In this document: piece by piece, positions 10,138 through 20,927 of the stretch
Numbering within the stretch: the stretch's first letter is position 1
How the letters are laid out: every line of letters starts with the position of its first letter
Assembly: GCA_947488755.1 (NCBI GenBank)
Contig: CANLAD010000001.1
Span: 3,109,501-3,173,500 of the forward strand
Reading direction: 5' to 3'
Length of the DNA: 64,000 nucleotides
Source of the DNA: an uncultured Erythrobacter sp.
Lineage (GTDB): Bacteria; Pseudomonadota; Alphaproteobacteria; Sphingomonadales; Sphingomonadaceae
Notes under the pieces: model-generated
Told to the model about the DNA's origin: nothing
Databases searched by the model: none
What the model saw: only the letters and a program-made list of their open reading frames with translations
Program-made: the position numbers and the translations under genes

Positions 10138-10453
10138 GCGGCGGATTCGCGAAGGTCGTGAAGGCCTTTTCCGCTTGTCTCGCGCACGGCTCGCTTGGCC
10201 GACGGCGGCCTCTTGTCCATGCAAATAGTGTTCAAGCGTTGCGGGCGCGCAACACCCGAGCTTGCCAGCGTTCGATTTCCGCGATTTAGCGCCTCGCCGA
10301 GCCGTCGTGTCAGTGGCAGGATGCACGACACCCCACGCCTTGTAACAGAATTGTCATCGAAGAGTCGCTTTTGTGCAGCGCAACGCAAATATGGACGCGC
10401 CCGAACACAAGTTTCCTTCAGCGTTCATCACCGTGCACAGGGGCCTTCCTCAC

Positions 10454-13400
10454 ATGAAAATCAAATATCTCCTCGCAGCGAGCGTCGTCAGCCTCTCTGC
10501 TGCCGCCACAATCGCGACGCCCGCCGCCGCGCAGCAGATTACCTCGGGGATCGAAGGGCAGGTTTCGGACAACGCCGACACGCCGCTACCGGGCGCCGAA
10601 GCGACCATCACGGACGAACGTACCGGTCAGACCCGCACCGTGATTGCTGGCAGCGACGGCAATTTCCGCGTCGACTCGATCCAGCCCGGTGGCCCCTACA
10701 CTGTGACCGTGACCGCACCCGGCTTCGAAGGGCAGACGGTTGAAGATGTCTTCACCAGCATCTCGGGTAACACCTCGTTTAACTTCACGCTGACCGCGAG
10801 TGCTGCGGGCGCCGCAGACAACACGATCATCGTTACCGGCGCGCGTGCTGGCGCGACTCAGCTTGCTGTCGGTCCGGGCACCGCATTCGACACGCAGACG
10901 CTTGAGGCTTTCCCGTCGATCACCCGCGACATCCGCGACATCATCCGCATCGACCCGCGCGTCAGCCTCGAAGCGAACAATGACGTTGACCGCATTTCCT
11001 GTCTCGGCGGCAACGATCGGTCGAACACCTTCACGGTCGACGGCATCGTGCAGGCCGACGTCTTCGGGCTCAACGGCACGCCGTTTGCCGCGCGCAACTC
11101 GCTGCCGCTGCCGTTTGATGTGGTCGATCAGGTCTCGGTAGAGTTCGCGCCGTTCGACGTCGAATATTCCGACTTCACCGGCTGTCTCGTCAACGTCGTC
11201 ACAAAGGCGGGCGGCAACCGCTTCGGCGGCTCGGCTTTCATCACCTATTTCGACCAAGGCCTGTTCGCCGACAATATTGATGGCGATCCGCTCAATGCCG
11301 GCGAAGAAAAGCGCTGGGGTGCGACCCTTGATGGTCCGATCATTCCCGACCGCCTGTTTTTCTCGGTCGGTTACGAAGAAACCGATCTGGGTGATGGGAA
11401 CAATTTCGGACCCTTCGGCGGCGGTTTCACCAATGAAGCGAATTTCGTCACGCAGGAGCAGTTCAACGAGTTCGCCGAAATCGCAAGTAGCGTCTATGGT
11501 CAGGACATTGGTGGTTATCCGAACCAACTCGCCGAATCGGCCGTGCGCTACTTCGGTCGTCTCGACGCGATCATCACCGACGATCACCGCCTCGAAGCGA
11601 CCTATCAGCGCCTTGAGGAAACCAACATCGAAAGTGATTTCGGTGGCCAGGAAATCACGGGCTTCAACAGCTTCGAAGACGAAGGTACTATCTCGGATTA
11701 TTACTCGGTCCGCCTTTATTCGGACTGGAGCGATACGATTTCGACTGAGCTGCGGGTGAGCCGCGCCGAGGTCGGAGACGTCCAGGGGCCGGTCGGTTTT
11801 GGAGAGGCACAGTCGGATAATCCTACGGTGCGATTGGTGGTCGCCATTCCGAACGCCGACAATCCGATTTTCGGCGAAGACGAAGATGGTGACCCGCTCG
11901 GTCAAAATGGTGCGCTGTCCACTGGCCCCGGTATCTTCCGCTCGGCCAACCAGCTCGATACGAAAATCGATCAGGCGCGCTTTATTCTAAATGCAGATGT
12001 CGGCGACGGCCACTTTCTCAAGTTTGGTGCCGAAGTAAACGATCTGGAAGTGTTCAACCTTTTTGCCATCAACGCGACCGGCACGCTCTTTTTCAACGGC
12101 CTCGACGATTTCCGAGAAGGGCTGGTTGCGAACGGCGACTTCTCCAGCGTTTTCGGCGACGATGCTGACGACCTTATCAACGGCGTTCGACAGCGCGATG
12201 GTTCCGTAGAGTTCCTTGGCGGCGGCACAATTCGCTCGACGCCCTCGGGCGACATCAACGAAGCGGCTGCGCTGTTCAGCCGCCGTATCTACTCGGTTTT
12301 TGCTCAGGATGAGTGGGAAGCGACTGATCAGCTTTCGATCAATGCCGGTGTCCGCGTTCAGCTCTATGACGGCGATGCACCTCGGGCGAACCCGACTTTC
12401 CTCGATCGCTATGGCTTTACCAATCGCGTGTCGTTTGGTCGCATCGACCCGGTCGTGTTGCCGCGCCTGTCGGCTACTTACGAATTCTTCAATGACGGCT
12501 TCTTCTCGAACAGCCGGGTCACGGGCGGTGTTGGAATTTTCTCCGGCGGCGATCCGGTGGTATATTTCTCCAACGCGTTCTCGAACAACGGTTTTTCAAG
12601 CGCCGATGGCGACACATTCGACGCGCCTTGCCCGGATGGCTTTACCTCCGAAGAGGATGATGACGACAGCCAGCTCGATGTCGTCGAGAACGGTCAGTTC
12701 ACCGGCTTCCCGGAATGCGCTCGCCAGGCCGCGTCCAATTCCGCTGCGGCCGGTCTCGCCGATACGCAGTCGACCGACCCTGATTTCGACATTCCAACGG
12801 TTGTGCGGGCCAATCTCGGCTTCCAGACGACCTTCGGTGCCGAAAGCGGTTTTTTCAGCAACTGGAACCTGAATCTCGATTACATCTACTCACGTTTCAA
12901 CGACACGCTGAACTTCGTCGACCTCGCACAGGTGCCAGACATTCGCGCCGGTCTCGATGGTTTCACGGTTGACGGTCGTCCGATTTATGCCGCGATCGAT
13001 CCGACGCAGGATGGCTGTAATGCGGTGCTTCAAGGCACTGGCGGCACCCCACCGGTTTATACGGGCGTCACGGCAGATTGCTTTGGCACTCGCCGCGACG
13101 ACGAAATCCAGCTCACCAATGGGCGCAGCTCGGAATCGCACAACGCTTCGATCATCCTGACCAAGGGCTTTGGTCGCGGGATCTTTACCGAAGGCGGTGG
13201 CACAGACATCAGCCTTGGCTACACCTTTACCGATTCGAACAATGCCCGGAACAACCAGTCCTCCACCGCAACCTCGTCCTTCGACGTGACCGCGGCGTTC
13301 GACCGGCAGGATCCGGCGGTTTCGACCGCCACCACCGAAGTGCGTCACAATTTCGTTGCCGCATTCAACTTCCGCGAGCAGTTCTTCGACGGGTACGACA

Positions 13401-14062
13401 CGGGCCTCGGCATTTTCTTCCGAGCCCGTGAAGGAAGGCCCTACAGTCTCACCTTCGATGGCGGCGGTGTATTCAACGATTCGTCTTCGGGCTCGGACAA
13501 CGCGCTTCTCTACATCCCGACCGGCGTGAATGATCCGAACCTTTCGGATTTCAGCGATATCGACGATGATGTGGCACGCGCCAACGCCATCGCGGCGCAG
13601 GCCGAAGCAGTCGAAAACGTCATCGCTTATGCCGAAGAAAGCGGCTGCGGCTTCACGGCAGGCGAGACGATCGAGCGCAACACATGCCGCAATGACTGGC
13701 ATTTCGACATGGACCTGCGCATCAGCCAGGAACTGCCGTTCCTCGGCAGCCTCACCGGCATCGCGAACGACCGGATCGAAGTGTTCGCTGATTTCGCCAA
13801 CTTCCTGAACCTGCTCGACAGCAGCTGGAACGTCCTGCGCGACCGCGGCGGCTTCAACGGGCTGGTCGATGTCGCTGACGCTGGTCTGACGGTCGATGGC
13901 TCGGATCTCGACATGGATGGTGAGGCTGACGAAGTTCGGATTGGTGGTGTCGACGATCAGGGCCGCTACGTGATCGGCGGTTTCAACCCGGACGACCAGA
14001 ACGACATTCAGATCAACCCATCGGCATGGCGCATCCAGATCGGTGCGCGTTACGAGTTCTGA
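10454..14062 (+). CDS. TonB-dependent receptor with N-terminal carboxypeptidase-regulatory-like domain (Oar-like)
   Basis: Signal peptide 'MKIKYLLAASVVSLSAAATIATPAAAQQ', 'GIEGQVSDNADTPLPGAEATITDERTGQTRTV' domain, plug-like region 'NTFTVDGIVQADVFGLNG', terminal aromatic residue. Confidence 0.88.
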   Translation: MKIKYLLAASVVSLSAAATIATPAAAQQITSGIEGQVSDNADTPLPGAEATITDERTGQTRTVIAGSDGNFRVDSIQPGGPYTVTVTAPGFEGQTVEDVFTSISGNTSFNFTLTASAAGAADNTIIVTGARAGATQLAVGPGTAFDTQTLEAFPSITRDIRDIIRIDPRVSLEANNDVDRISCLGGNDRSNTFTVDGIVQADVFGLNGTPFAARNSLPLPFDVVDQVSVEFAPFDVEYSDFTGCLVNVVTKAGGNRFGGSAFITYFDQGLFADNIDGDPLNAGEEKRWGATLDGPIIPDRLFFSVGYEETDLGDGNNFGPFGGGFTNEANFVTQEQFNEFAEIASSVYGQDIGGYPNQLAESAVRYFGRLDAIITDDHRLEATYQRLEETNIESDFGGQEITGFNSFEDEGTISDYYSVRLYSDWSDTISTELRVSRAEVGDVQGPVGFGEAQSDNPTVRLVVAIPNADNPIFGEDEDGDPLGQNGALSTGPGIFRSANQLDTKIDQARFILNADVGDGHFLKFGAEVNDLEVFNLFAINATGTLFFNGLDDFREGLVANGDFSSVFGDDADDLINGVRQRDGSVEFLGGGTIRSTPSGDINEAAALFSRRIYSVFAQDEWEATDQLSINAGVRVQLYDGDAPRANPTFLDRYGFTNRVSFGRIDPVVLPRLSATYEFFNDGFFSNSRVTGGVGIFSGGDPVVYFSNAFSNNGFSSADGDTFDAPCPDGFTSEEDDDDSQLDVVENGQFTGFPECARQAASNSAAAGLADTQSTDPDFDIPTVVRANLGFQTTFGAESGFFSNWNLNLDYIYSRFNDTLNFVDLAQVPDIRAGLDGFTVDGRPIYAAIDPTQDGCNAVLQGTGGTPPVYTGVTADCFGTRRDDEIQLTNGRSSESHNASIILTKGFGRGIFTEGGGTDISLGYTFTDSNNARNNQSSTATSSFDVTAAFDRQDPAVSTATTEVRHNFVAAFNFREQFFDGYDTGLGIFFRAREGRPYSLTFDGGGVFNDSSSGSDNALLYIPTGVNDPNLSDFSDIDDDVARANAIAAQAEAVENVIAYAEESGCGFTAGETIERNTCRNDWHFDMDLRISQELPFLGSLTGIANDRIEVFADFANFLNLLDSSWNVLRDRGGFNGLVDVADAGLTVDGSDLDMDGEADEVRIGGVDDQGRYVIGGFNPDDQNDIQINPSAWRIQIGARYEF

Positions 14063-14163
14063 TTTTTCGTCACGGATCGTGAAAACACAAGCGGCGGGGC
14101 CTTCGTGTCTCGCCGTTTTTGTTTGTAACGGTTGGACTGTGGAATGGCGCGCGCGGGGCTGAG

Positions 14164-17100
14164 TCAGTCTCGTCGCGCGCACCTTCGATCCACGGGATTA
14201 TCGGCGATGGTCAGCAGGTCGAAAGCCAGCGCTTCGCATTCTCGCGCATCGGCATCGGTCCGCAGCGCGCGTTCTAGCGCGGCGGCCTGGGTGCCCAATT
14301 CCGCTTCACCGAAGACGGCCGCGGTTCCTGCAACTTTGTGGAGCAATCGCTTCAGTTCCTCGCGCGCGTCGGCCATTGCCGGTTCACTGGAGCCGAACAC
14401 GCCTCGCTCAAGCGATTCGCGCACCTTCCCGATCGTGAAACCTCGGCGCTCGGTCCAGCGCTTCGCAAGCGAAGCCGATGGCCGGACACCGCCACGAGCA
14501 TCGGGCTCTCGCGGGCTGCCTTTATGCTCCGACTTCGCAGGGCCCGGCGTGTCCTCTAGCCGCTGCGGCGCCCGAGCGTCGATTGTGGTCACGAGGCTCA
14601 CCTCTCGACGCGCGGCACACCGATCTGCTGATTCGTCCGTGTACCTGCGCGACGGATGGATCGCCTCTTCGCGCCGTGGATCGGAGCCGTGAGGCATGCC
14701 AGTCCCCGCGGTTCTCCTCTCGCCCGACGCGATATCCGCCGGCGAGGGCTCGCTCTCGACGATCTTCGTCGGCAGCCAACGCTGCAGCGCGCGGGCGAGC
14801 TCGGCGAACACGAGCGGCTTGGCCAGATGCGCCTGCATTCCCGCTTCGCGGGCCGCAGCGACGTCTTCGGGAAACGCATTGGCGGTGAGCGCGACGATGG
14901 GAAGCGTCTCGGCGGTAATGCCCTCGGCCCGGATTGCACGGGTCGCGGCGTAGCCGTCGCAGCCCGGCATCTGGATATCCATGAGCACCAGATCGTAGGA
15001 ATCGCCGCGCATGAGGCTGTCCATCACCATCGCGATCGCCTCGTTGCCGTCATGCGCGCTGGCGACGCTCTGGCCGCAGCGTTCGAGCATTTCAGTGGCG
15101 AGCACGCGGTTCACATCATGGTCTTCCACCAGCAGAATGCGGGCGGATCGAGGGAGCTCTGTGGCTTCGACCGGGGGCCGTGCATCCTCATGGGGCACGG
15201 GTGCCGAGACGTAGCTTGCCGGGAGGACCAGCCGGAAGCACGAGCCCTTGCCCGGCTTGCTTTCGACTTCGATCGAACCGCCCAGTAGCATTGCCAGCTG
15301 GCGCGAGATCGTCAGCCCCAGACCGGTGCCGCCAAAGCGGCGCGCGATGTCGCTTTCAGCCTGGGTGAAGGGATTGAAAATCGTCTCGAGCCGTGACGTG
15401 CCGATCCCGATACCGGTGTCGCGCACTTCGATGCCGAATTCCTTCTCACCGGCCCAGTAGCGAACGTTTATCGAGCCGCGCTCTGTGAATTTGACTGCAT
15501 TGCCGAGCAGGTTGAGAACGATCTGGCGTAACCTCAACGCGTCGCTAAGCACCATCTTGCGCGATCTCGCGGCGTCCCCTTCGCCAGTCACGGTCAGTTC
15601 GAGCCCCTTGCTCTCCGCATTCGGGCGTTGCAACGCAGCGCATTCGGCGACAGTCATGGCAAGATCGACCGGTGCGGTTTGGACGGCGATATGTCCCGCC
15701 TCGATCTTTGAGAGGTCGAGAATGTCGTTAAGCAACAGCATCATCGAGCGTCCGGACTGAACGATCATCTCGGTATGCCGGCGATGAGCAGGGTCGAGGT
15801 CATCCTGCAACATCAGGTCCGCGAAGCCGAGCACGCCGTTCATCGGGGTGCGGATCTCGTGGCTCATGTTCGCCAGAAATTCGGATTTTGCGCTTGCTGC
15901 ATGCTCGGCTTTGCGCCTGGCCCGGGTCAGTAGGAGTTCGAGTTCGACGCGCTCGGTTACATCGCGCGCCGAAACGATCACGCCATCGCGTTCCCCGGTC
16001 GTATGGTCGAAAGCGGCGGCGGCATCGGCTTCGATGAATACCGGGTTGCCATGCGCATCGTCCAGCAAACGGCGATAGGTGAGGCGCTCCTTGTCCTTTT
16101 CGCCGCTCAGCAAGCGATCGAGCGCTTCGACGATGCGGTTCGTATCTTGCGGATGCGTGCGCGCAGCCGCATGCTTTCCGACAAAATCCTCAGGGTCGCG
16201 ACCCAGCACGTCGCGCACCGATGGTGAGGCGTATGTGCAGATGCCGTCGCCACCGATCTTCAGCACCGCATCGGTTATCCCGTCGGCCAGCAGCGACAGC
16301 TCGCGCCGTCCGTGCGCCAGTTCCTCGGCAATTCGCGCACGCCCCAGCAGGACGGCGGCAATCGGAAGACCCGTCAGGAAATTGGCAGCGACGAACAGCT
16401 GAATGAGATACATCTTCCCGATGTCAGATGTCGTCGCAGCGACGATCGGCCCGGTTCCCGTAAATGTCATCCATGTCGTGACCACGGCGATACCCGGCAC
16501 GTAGAGCGCGGTGCCGACAGGGCCAAGCCGGAATGCCACGAACATGGTTATCGGCGGGACGAGAAACAGCAGCGGATAGCGATGCTGAGCGAATACCAGC
16601 GCGACCGCTCCCAATCCAATGAGCACGAGCAGCCCGCGCCTCCTCAATTCGTTTGCAGCCAGCGTCCGGCGAGACGGCCACGCGCGGACGGCGAGCAAAA
16701 TGGACGGCACCGTCAGGATCATGCCCATGCTGTCAGCAAGGAACCAAGATGAGGCGGCAATCCAGATCGCCCGCGGGTCGGCGCCCATCGCGGGCGCTGC
16801 GATCATGGCTGACACGACCGGTCCGACAAATCCGCCGATTGCCACAAATCGACCGACATCCCCAGGGTCAGTCATATCGGGCTGCGGGCCGCAATACCGC
16901 CGGGTTAGCCAGGTGACCAGTGCAATATCGGCAACGTTCGCAACGGCATAGACCGCGCTCGTGAGCGCGGGATTTCCGCCCAGCAGGTTTGCTGCCAGTC
17001 CGGCAATGGCGATACCGATATAGGTCGGCAATTCGTTGCGAAGGCGTGCGCAAAGGAGAAGCGCGACCGCGGCGGCGTTGGGAAGCCAAACGCTCGCGAG

Positions 17101-17265
17101 CGTCAAATCGAAGCGGGAAAGCGAAAGACACGCCAGTCCCAGCGCAAGGAACCCCGCCGCGCTCGCCGGAGCAACGACCAGGCTGCGTATGTCCGGGCGG
17201 CGCGTGCCCCGCCTGCCAACCGAAAGCGCTGTAGACGCACCATCATTCAAAGTGCGCTCACGCAT
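14164..17265 (-). CDS. Hybrid histidine kinase: MASE1 - PAS - HisKA/HATPase - REC - Hpt
   Basis: N-terminal membrane region 'LASVWLPNAAAVALLL'; 'SEFLANMSHEIRTPMNGVLGFADLML'; 'GTGLGLTISRQLAMLLGG'; REC 'RILLVEDHDVNRVLATEML...DLVLMDIQMPGCDG'; Hpt-like 'LKRLLHKVAGTAAVFGEAELG'. Start uncertain (17265 or 17301). Confidence 0.88.
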   Translation of the reverse strand: MRERTLNDGASTALSVGRRGTRRPDIRSLVVAPASAAGFLALGLACLSLSRFDLTLASVWLPNAAAVALLLCARLRNELPTYIGIAIAGLAANLLGGNPALTSAVYAVANVADIALVTWLTRRYCGPQPDMTDPGDVGRFVAIGGFVGPVVSAMIAAPAMGADPRAIWIAASSWFLADSMGMILTVPSILLAVRAWPSRRTLAANELRRRGLLVLIGLGAVALVFAQHRYPLLFLVPPITMFVAFRLGPVGTALYVPGIAVVTTWMTFTGTGPIVAATTSDIGKMYLIQLFVAANFLTGLPIAAVLLGRARIAEELAHGRRELSLLADGITDAVLKIGGDGICTYASPSVRDVLGRDPEDFVGKHAAARTHPQDTNRIVEALDRLLSGEKDKERLTYRRLLDDAHGNPVFIEADAAAAFDHTTGERDGVIVSARDVTERVELELLLTRARRKAEHAASAKSEFLANMSHEIRTPMNGVLGFADLMLQDDLDPAHRRHTEMIVQSGRSMMLLLNDILDLSKIEAGHIAVQTAPVDLAMTVAECAALQRPNAESKGLELTVTGEGDAARSRKMVLSDALRLRQIVLNLLGNAVKFTERGSINVRYWAGEKEFGIEVRDTGIGIGTSRLETIFNPFTQAESDIARRFGGTGLGLTISRQLAMLLGGSIEVESKPGKGSCFRLVLPASYVSAPVPHEDARPPVEATELPRSARILLVEDHDVNRVLATEMLERCGQSVASAHDGNEAIAMVMDSLMRGDSYDLVLMDIQMPGCDGYAATRAIRAEGITAETLPIVALTANAFPEDVAAAREAGMQAHLAKPLVFAELARALQRWLPTKIVESEPSPADIASGERRTAGTGMPHGSDPRREEAIHPSRRYTDESADRCAARREVSLVTTIDARAPQRLEDTPGPAKSEHKGSPREPDARGGVRPSASLAKRWTERRGFTIGKVRESLERGVFGSSEPAMADAREELKRLLHKVAGTAAVFGEAELGTQAAALERALRTDADARECEALAFDLLTIADNPVDRRCARRD

Positions 17266-17407
17266 CTCGGCCTCCGCTCCATCGTCGGTCACACGCCCCA
17301 TCGCTATTCGCCTGCACATTGGTATAGGCAGGCCCGTAGCGTCCGGGACATCGGCCCCGGAAATCAGGAAGCATGAACAACACGCGCAGCATGGTGGCAG
17401 GAAATAG

Positions 17408-18136
17408 ATGAGTAACACGCAGCGCGGCTATCAGGGAAAACCCAAAGGGGTGCGCTGGCCCCTCATTCTGGGCATCGTGGCCCTGCATGTGGTCGCGCTT
17501 TACGGCCTGTCGCGCGCGCTAGCGCCGCAATTCACCGCTTCGATTGAGCGCGAGGTGGTTGCTGCCTTCACCGTCACTGTGACGACACCGCCAGATCCGC
17601 CCGTGCCCTCTCAGCCGGAACCCGATGAGGGCGCGCAGGGCGATCCGGGGAAAGAGGCTGTTCCCCAGCCAGTGACTGTCCCGCCAACGCCGATCGAACA
17701 GAACCCGGTATCGCGTCCGCAGGCGTCCTCGACTGGTAGCGCTACACGATCCGGTGCGCGCGAAGCGGGTGACGGGACCGGCGCCGACGGCGAAGGGCTG
17801 GGCACGGGCAGCGGCAATAGCGGTGGCGGACAGGGTAATGCGCTCGCTGCGAGGCCCAGCGTGCGGTCGGGCAATCTCGACACGGCAAGTGATTTCCCGG
17901 TGCCTCCCGGTGGGCGAGAGAGCCGCTATGGCCGCTCGGTCACGGTGGTCTTCATGGTTACGCGCGATGGCCGGGCCCGCTATTGTTCGGTGGCGCGCAG
18001 CGGCGTCGATGCCGCAACGACTGCGCGGGTTTGCCCGCTCGTGATCGAGCGGATCCGGTTCAACCCGGCGCGCAACCGTGCAGGCGAACCGGTCGAGGCG
18101 CGTTATGGCTATCGTGTCGATTTCGGCGCGCGTTAG
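17408..18136 (+). CDS. Energy transducer TonB-family protein
   Basis: Single N-terminal TM 'WPLILGIVALHVVALYGLSRAL', Pro-rich linker, TonB-like C-terminus 'VTVVFMVTRDGRARYCSVARSGVDAATTARVCPLVIERIRFNPARN'. Confidence 0.78.
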   Translation: MSNTQRGYQGKPKGVRWPLILGIVALHVVALYGLSRALAPQFTASIEREVVAAFTVTVTTPPDPPVPSQPEPDEGAQGDPGKEAVPQPVTVPPTPIEQNPVSRPQASSTGSATRSGAREAGDGTGADGEGLGTGSGNSGGGQGNALAARPSVRSGNLDTASDFPVPPGGRESRYGRSVTVVFMVTRDGRARYCSVARSGVDAATTARVCPLVIERIRFNPARNRAGEPVEARYGYRVDFGAR

Positions 18137-18181
18137 CCGGTCGCGCTGGTCCGGGATGCCGAAGAGTGAGGGCGCGATCGC

Positions 18182-19246
18182 GTGGCGAAAACAGTGACAG
18201 ACCCCGTACTCCATCCGGTCATTCTATGTGGGGGCAGCGGGACGCGGCTGTGGCCTGAAAGCCGCCCGACAAAGCCCAAGCCGTTTCTTCCACTCGTCGA
18301 TGATGCGAGCCTGTTCGAACAGACGGTGAGCCGCGTGACGGACGACCCGCGCTTTGCCAATCCCATGATCGTTGCAGGCGCCGACCATGCATCCCTGGTC
18401 GAGGCGCAGATGCACGGCGCACCCCATCGGCTGGTTGTCGAACCCGCCGCAAAGGGCACCGCGCCTGCCATCGCGCTGGCCGCCGCGCTGCTTGAATCTG
18501 ACGATCTTATGCTGATTTGCCCCAGCGATCACTTCATTAGCGATGCAGTCGCATTTCGTGACGCCGCACTGCGCGCCGCCACTTTGGCGCGGAAAGACTA
18601 TCTGGTCGCGCTGGCTGTTGCGCCTGACCGGCCGGCGACCGGATTCGGCTATATTCAAAGCGGAAGGTCGCTCCATGGCGGGTTCGCCGCCCGCAGCTTC
18701 GTCGAGAAGCCCAAGCGCGAGCGCGCAGAAGCCTTACTCGCATCAGGAGATTATTTCTGGAACGCAGGCATCTTCGCGTTTCGCGCCGGTGCGCTGATGG
18801 AGGAAATTGCCATGCACCGTCCGCAAATCGCGTCAGCGGTGAAACGCGCTGTCGCCGCGGGTCGCTTCGATGGGCATCGCATTTATCCTGAGACGGAGCC
18901 GTTTTGGGAGATCGAGGGCGAATCGATCGATTATGCGGTTATGGAAAACACGAGCCGCGCCGCGCTGGTGCCGGTGGACATGGGGTGGTCCGACATCGGA
19001 TCGTGGTCAGCACTCCATGATGCGTTGCTGGAGCTTGAAGCCGCAGGTGACAGCGCAGGCAATGCCGCAAAAGGTCGCGTCGATTTCGCCCAATGCCGCA
19101 ATGTGCTGGCCCGCACGGACGGTCCTCGCATCTCTGTGGTCGGTCTTGAAGACGTGTGCATCGTGGTCGCCGATGGCGAAGTGCTTGTGACCAGTCGACG
19201 CCACGCCGAGGCTGTTGGAGGACTTCCCGGAGCGCAAGAGGGGTGA
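18182..19246 (+). CDS. Mannose-1-phosphate guanylyltransferase (GTG start)
   Basis: 'HPVILCGGSGTRLWPESRPTKPKPFLPLV', 'LICPSDHFI', 'NAGIFAFRA', 'IDYAVMENTSRAALVPVDMGWSDIGSWSAL'. Confidence 0.92.
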   Translation: MAKTVTDPVLHPVILCGGSGTRLWPESRPTKPKPFLPLVDDASLFEQTVSRVTDDPRFANPMIVAGADHASLVEAQMHGAPHRLVVEPAAKGTAPAIALAAALLESDDLMLICPSDHFISDAVAFRDAALRAATLARKDYLVALAVAPDRPATGFGYIQSGRSLHGGFAARSFVEKPKRERAEALLASGDYFWNAGIFAFRAGALMEEIAMHRPQIASAVKRAVAAGRFDGHRIYPETEPFWEIEGESIDYAVMENTSRAALVPVDMGWSDIGSWSALHDALLELEAAGDSAGNAAKGRVDFAQCRNVLARTDGPRISVVGLEDVCIVVADGEVLVTSRRHAEAVGGLPGAQEG

Positions 19247-19274
19247 GCAGGCGCAACGGCGGGATCATAATGCG

Positions 19275-19664
19275 TCACCCCGATCCGTTCGCCTTCAAAA
19301 CGCGCTCGATATCATGCGGAGCAAAGGGTTTGACGAGAATCGCCAGCGCGCCGAGATCCTCGATACCACCGAGCGTGTTGGACTGACCGGTCGCGAGAAC
19401 GAAAGACACGCCGCGCGCCGACAGCTTCCGCGCGACGGGGGCGCTGGTTTCCTCACCGAGATTGTAATCCACGATCGCGAAATCAGGCTGGCGATTCGTG
19501 ATTGCTCCAAGAGCGCCCGCCACGCTGCTTTCCACCCGGACCGATGCCACGCCGAGCTCTTTGATCATTTCCTCAATGTCGAGCGCGATGATGAGGGAAT
19601 CCTCGACCACCAGCACATCACGGGGCAGCGCGGCGCCGACGGCGTTTTCGAATTCGTCGCTCAT
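19275..19664 (-). CDS. Stand-alone receiver-domain response regulator
   Basis: 'DVLVVEDSLIIALDIEEMIKELG...PDFAIVDYNLGEETS...FVLATGQ...ILVKPFAP'. Confidence 0.85.
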   Translation of the reverse strand: MSDEFENAVGAALPRDVLVVEDSLIIALDIEEMIKELGVASVRVESSVAGALGAITNRQPDFAIVDYNLGEETSAPVARKLSARGVSFVLATGQSNTLGGIEDLGALAILVKPFAPHDIERVLKANGSG

Positions 19665-19800
19665 ATGTCCAGGTGCCCCCTTGAAATTTTCTTTTCCCGC
19701 AGGGGATTACGCGCCAACAGCATCACGCCGCGAACTTGTTTTTACTGACATAAATCAGGAGGCGGAGCAAATTCGAGGGACTGCATCCCGGCAGCTGCGA

Positions 19801-20103
19801 TCAGCTTTTTTCGAGCATCCGACCGCCATGACGGCGCACCGCACGCTCGATCGTGCCTCCGAGAAAGCCCAGCATTCCCGGCAGGTCGAGCTCGATAACA
19901 ACAAAATCCTCGCCAACATCGATCCCGCCTACGATCCGTTGTCCGGCGGCCGTGATGGTTAGGTCCATGCGGTCTTCGTTGGGCCAGTCGCGTTCGACCG
20001 TTGCCATGCCGGGCGGGAAGTAATTGGCGATCTCGTGCCCGTGCGCGTGCATGCGGCGGCGCACCTCTTCCTTGCCGAGATTATGGGGTAGCGAGACGCG
20101 CAT
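19801..20103 (-). CDS. Polyhydroxyalkanoic-acid-system-like small protein
   Basis: 'MRVSLPHNLGKEEVRRRMHAHGHEI...VERDWPNEDRMDLTITAAGQRIVGGIDVGEDFVVIELDLPGMLGFL' resembles the PHA_gran_rgn family. Confidence 0.7.
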   Translation of the reverse strand: MRVSLPHNLGKEEVRRRMHAHGHEIANYFPPGMATVERDWPNEDRMDLTITAAGQRIVGGIDVGEDFVVIELDLPGMLGFLGGTIERAVRRHGGRMLEKS

Positions 20104-20918
20104 TATCGGGGCTGCTCGGTAGGTTTACGCGTTTGAGACAGATCAGGCAGCGGAACGCCCGTGTCCGTGTCTCCGCGCATGTCAGCCAGCATTTCATCGC
20201 CGCCATAGCGGTAATCGAGGTAGCGCGACTTGACCGCCAGATCGTCAAGCGCACCTTCTGCCAGCCGCCGGGTGACGCGGTCGACCTCGCCCGATAGCCG
20301 CGTGAGGCTGTTTACCAGCCGATCGTCCGCAGTCCCGCCCGCATGTTCCTCGCCCCGCAAATGTTCGGGCACCTTGCGATAGTTTTCGATTGTCTCGGGG
20401 ATGTATTCACCCACCAGCTCGCGCACTTCGGCCATGGCCGGCTGGTTTGCGTCGAGCCCTTCGAGCTGTAGGCCCAGCGCATCGAGCTGCACGCCGAGCT
20501 GGTCGACGATCTTGACCGCGGGTGGCGGAAGAGCGGGGCGCTGCGCTTCGAGCCACAACTCGGTGCGGGCGACCATTTGCTGCGGATTGCCCTGCTTGAT
20601 CTCTGCGCGCGAGGGCGGCTTAGGCGTCGGGGCGAGGGCGAACACGCCGATCGCTACCACCGCCGCGAGCGCCATCATCAGCACGCCCCAGAAGCCGATA
20701 CCATTGAGGATGAGCCCCGCTATACTGCCTGCCACAACGATGCTCATGATCGCCGCTGCCAGGAACAGTGCGCGCTTGACCCAATATCGCAGCTTGAGGT
20801 CGGCGGAGCCTTTGCCGATAGAGCCTGCCTTGCGGTGCCGGCCGCCGGCACGATTGTCGTCGCGCACGCGGCGCGCGTCCTGAATCACACGGTCACTTTC
20901 GCGGGTGAGATCGTTCAT
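20103..20918 (-). CDS. XpaC-like membrane protein
   Basis: Two TM helices followed by a helical domain; directly downstream of telA on the same strand, the usual XpaC/TelA arrangement. Confidence 0.65.
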   Translation of the reverse strand: MNDLTRESDRVIQDARRVRDDNRAGGRHRKAGSIGKGSADLKLRYWVKRALFLAAAIMSIVVAGSIAGLILNGIGFWGVLMMALAAVVAIGVFALAPTPKPPSRAEIKQGNPQQMVARTELWLEAQRPALPPPAVKIVDQLGVQLDALGLQLEGLDANQPAMAEVRELVGEYIPETIENYRKVPEHLRGEEHAGGTADDRLVNSLTRLSGEVDRVTRRLAEGALDDLAVKSRYLDYRYGGDEMLADMRGDTDTGVPLPDLSQTRKPTEQPR

Positions 20919-20927
20919 CGGTTCGGA

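Noticed and set aside
10586-11905. 439-aa minus-strand ORF
   Set aside because: Antisense to the Oar-like receptor; no domain signature.
12890-14182. 430-aa minus-strand ORF
   Set aside because: Antisense to the Oar-like receptor; no domain signature.
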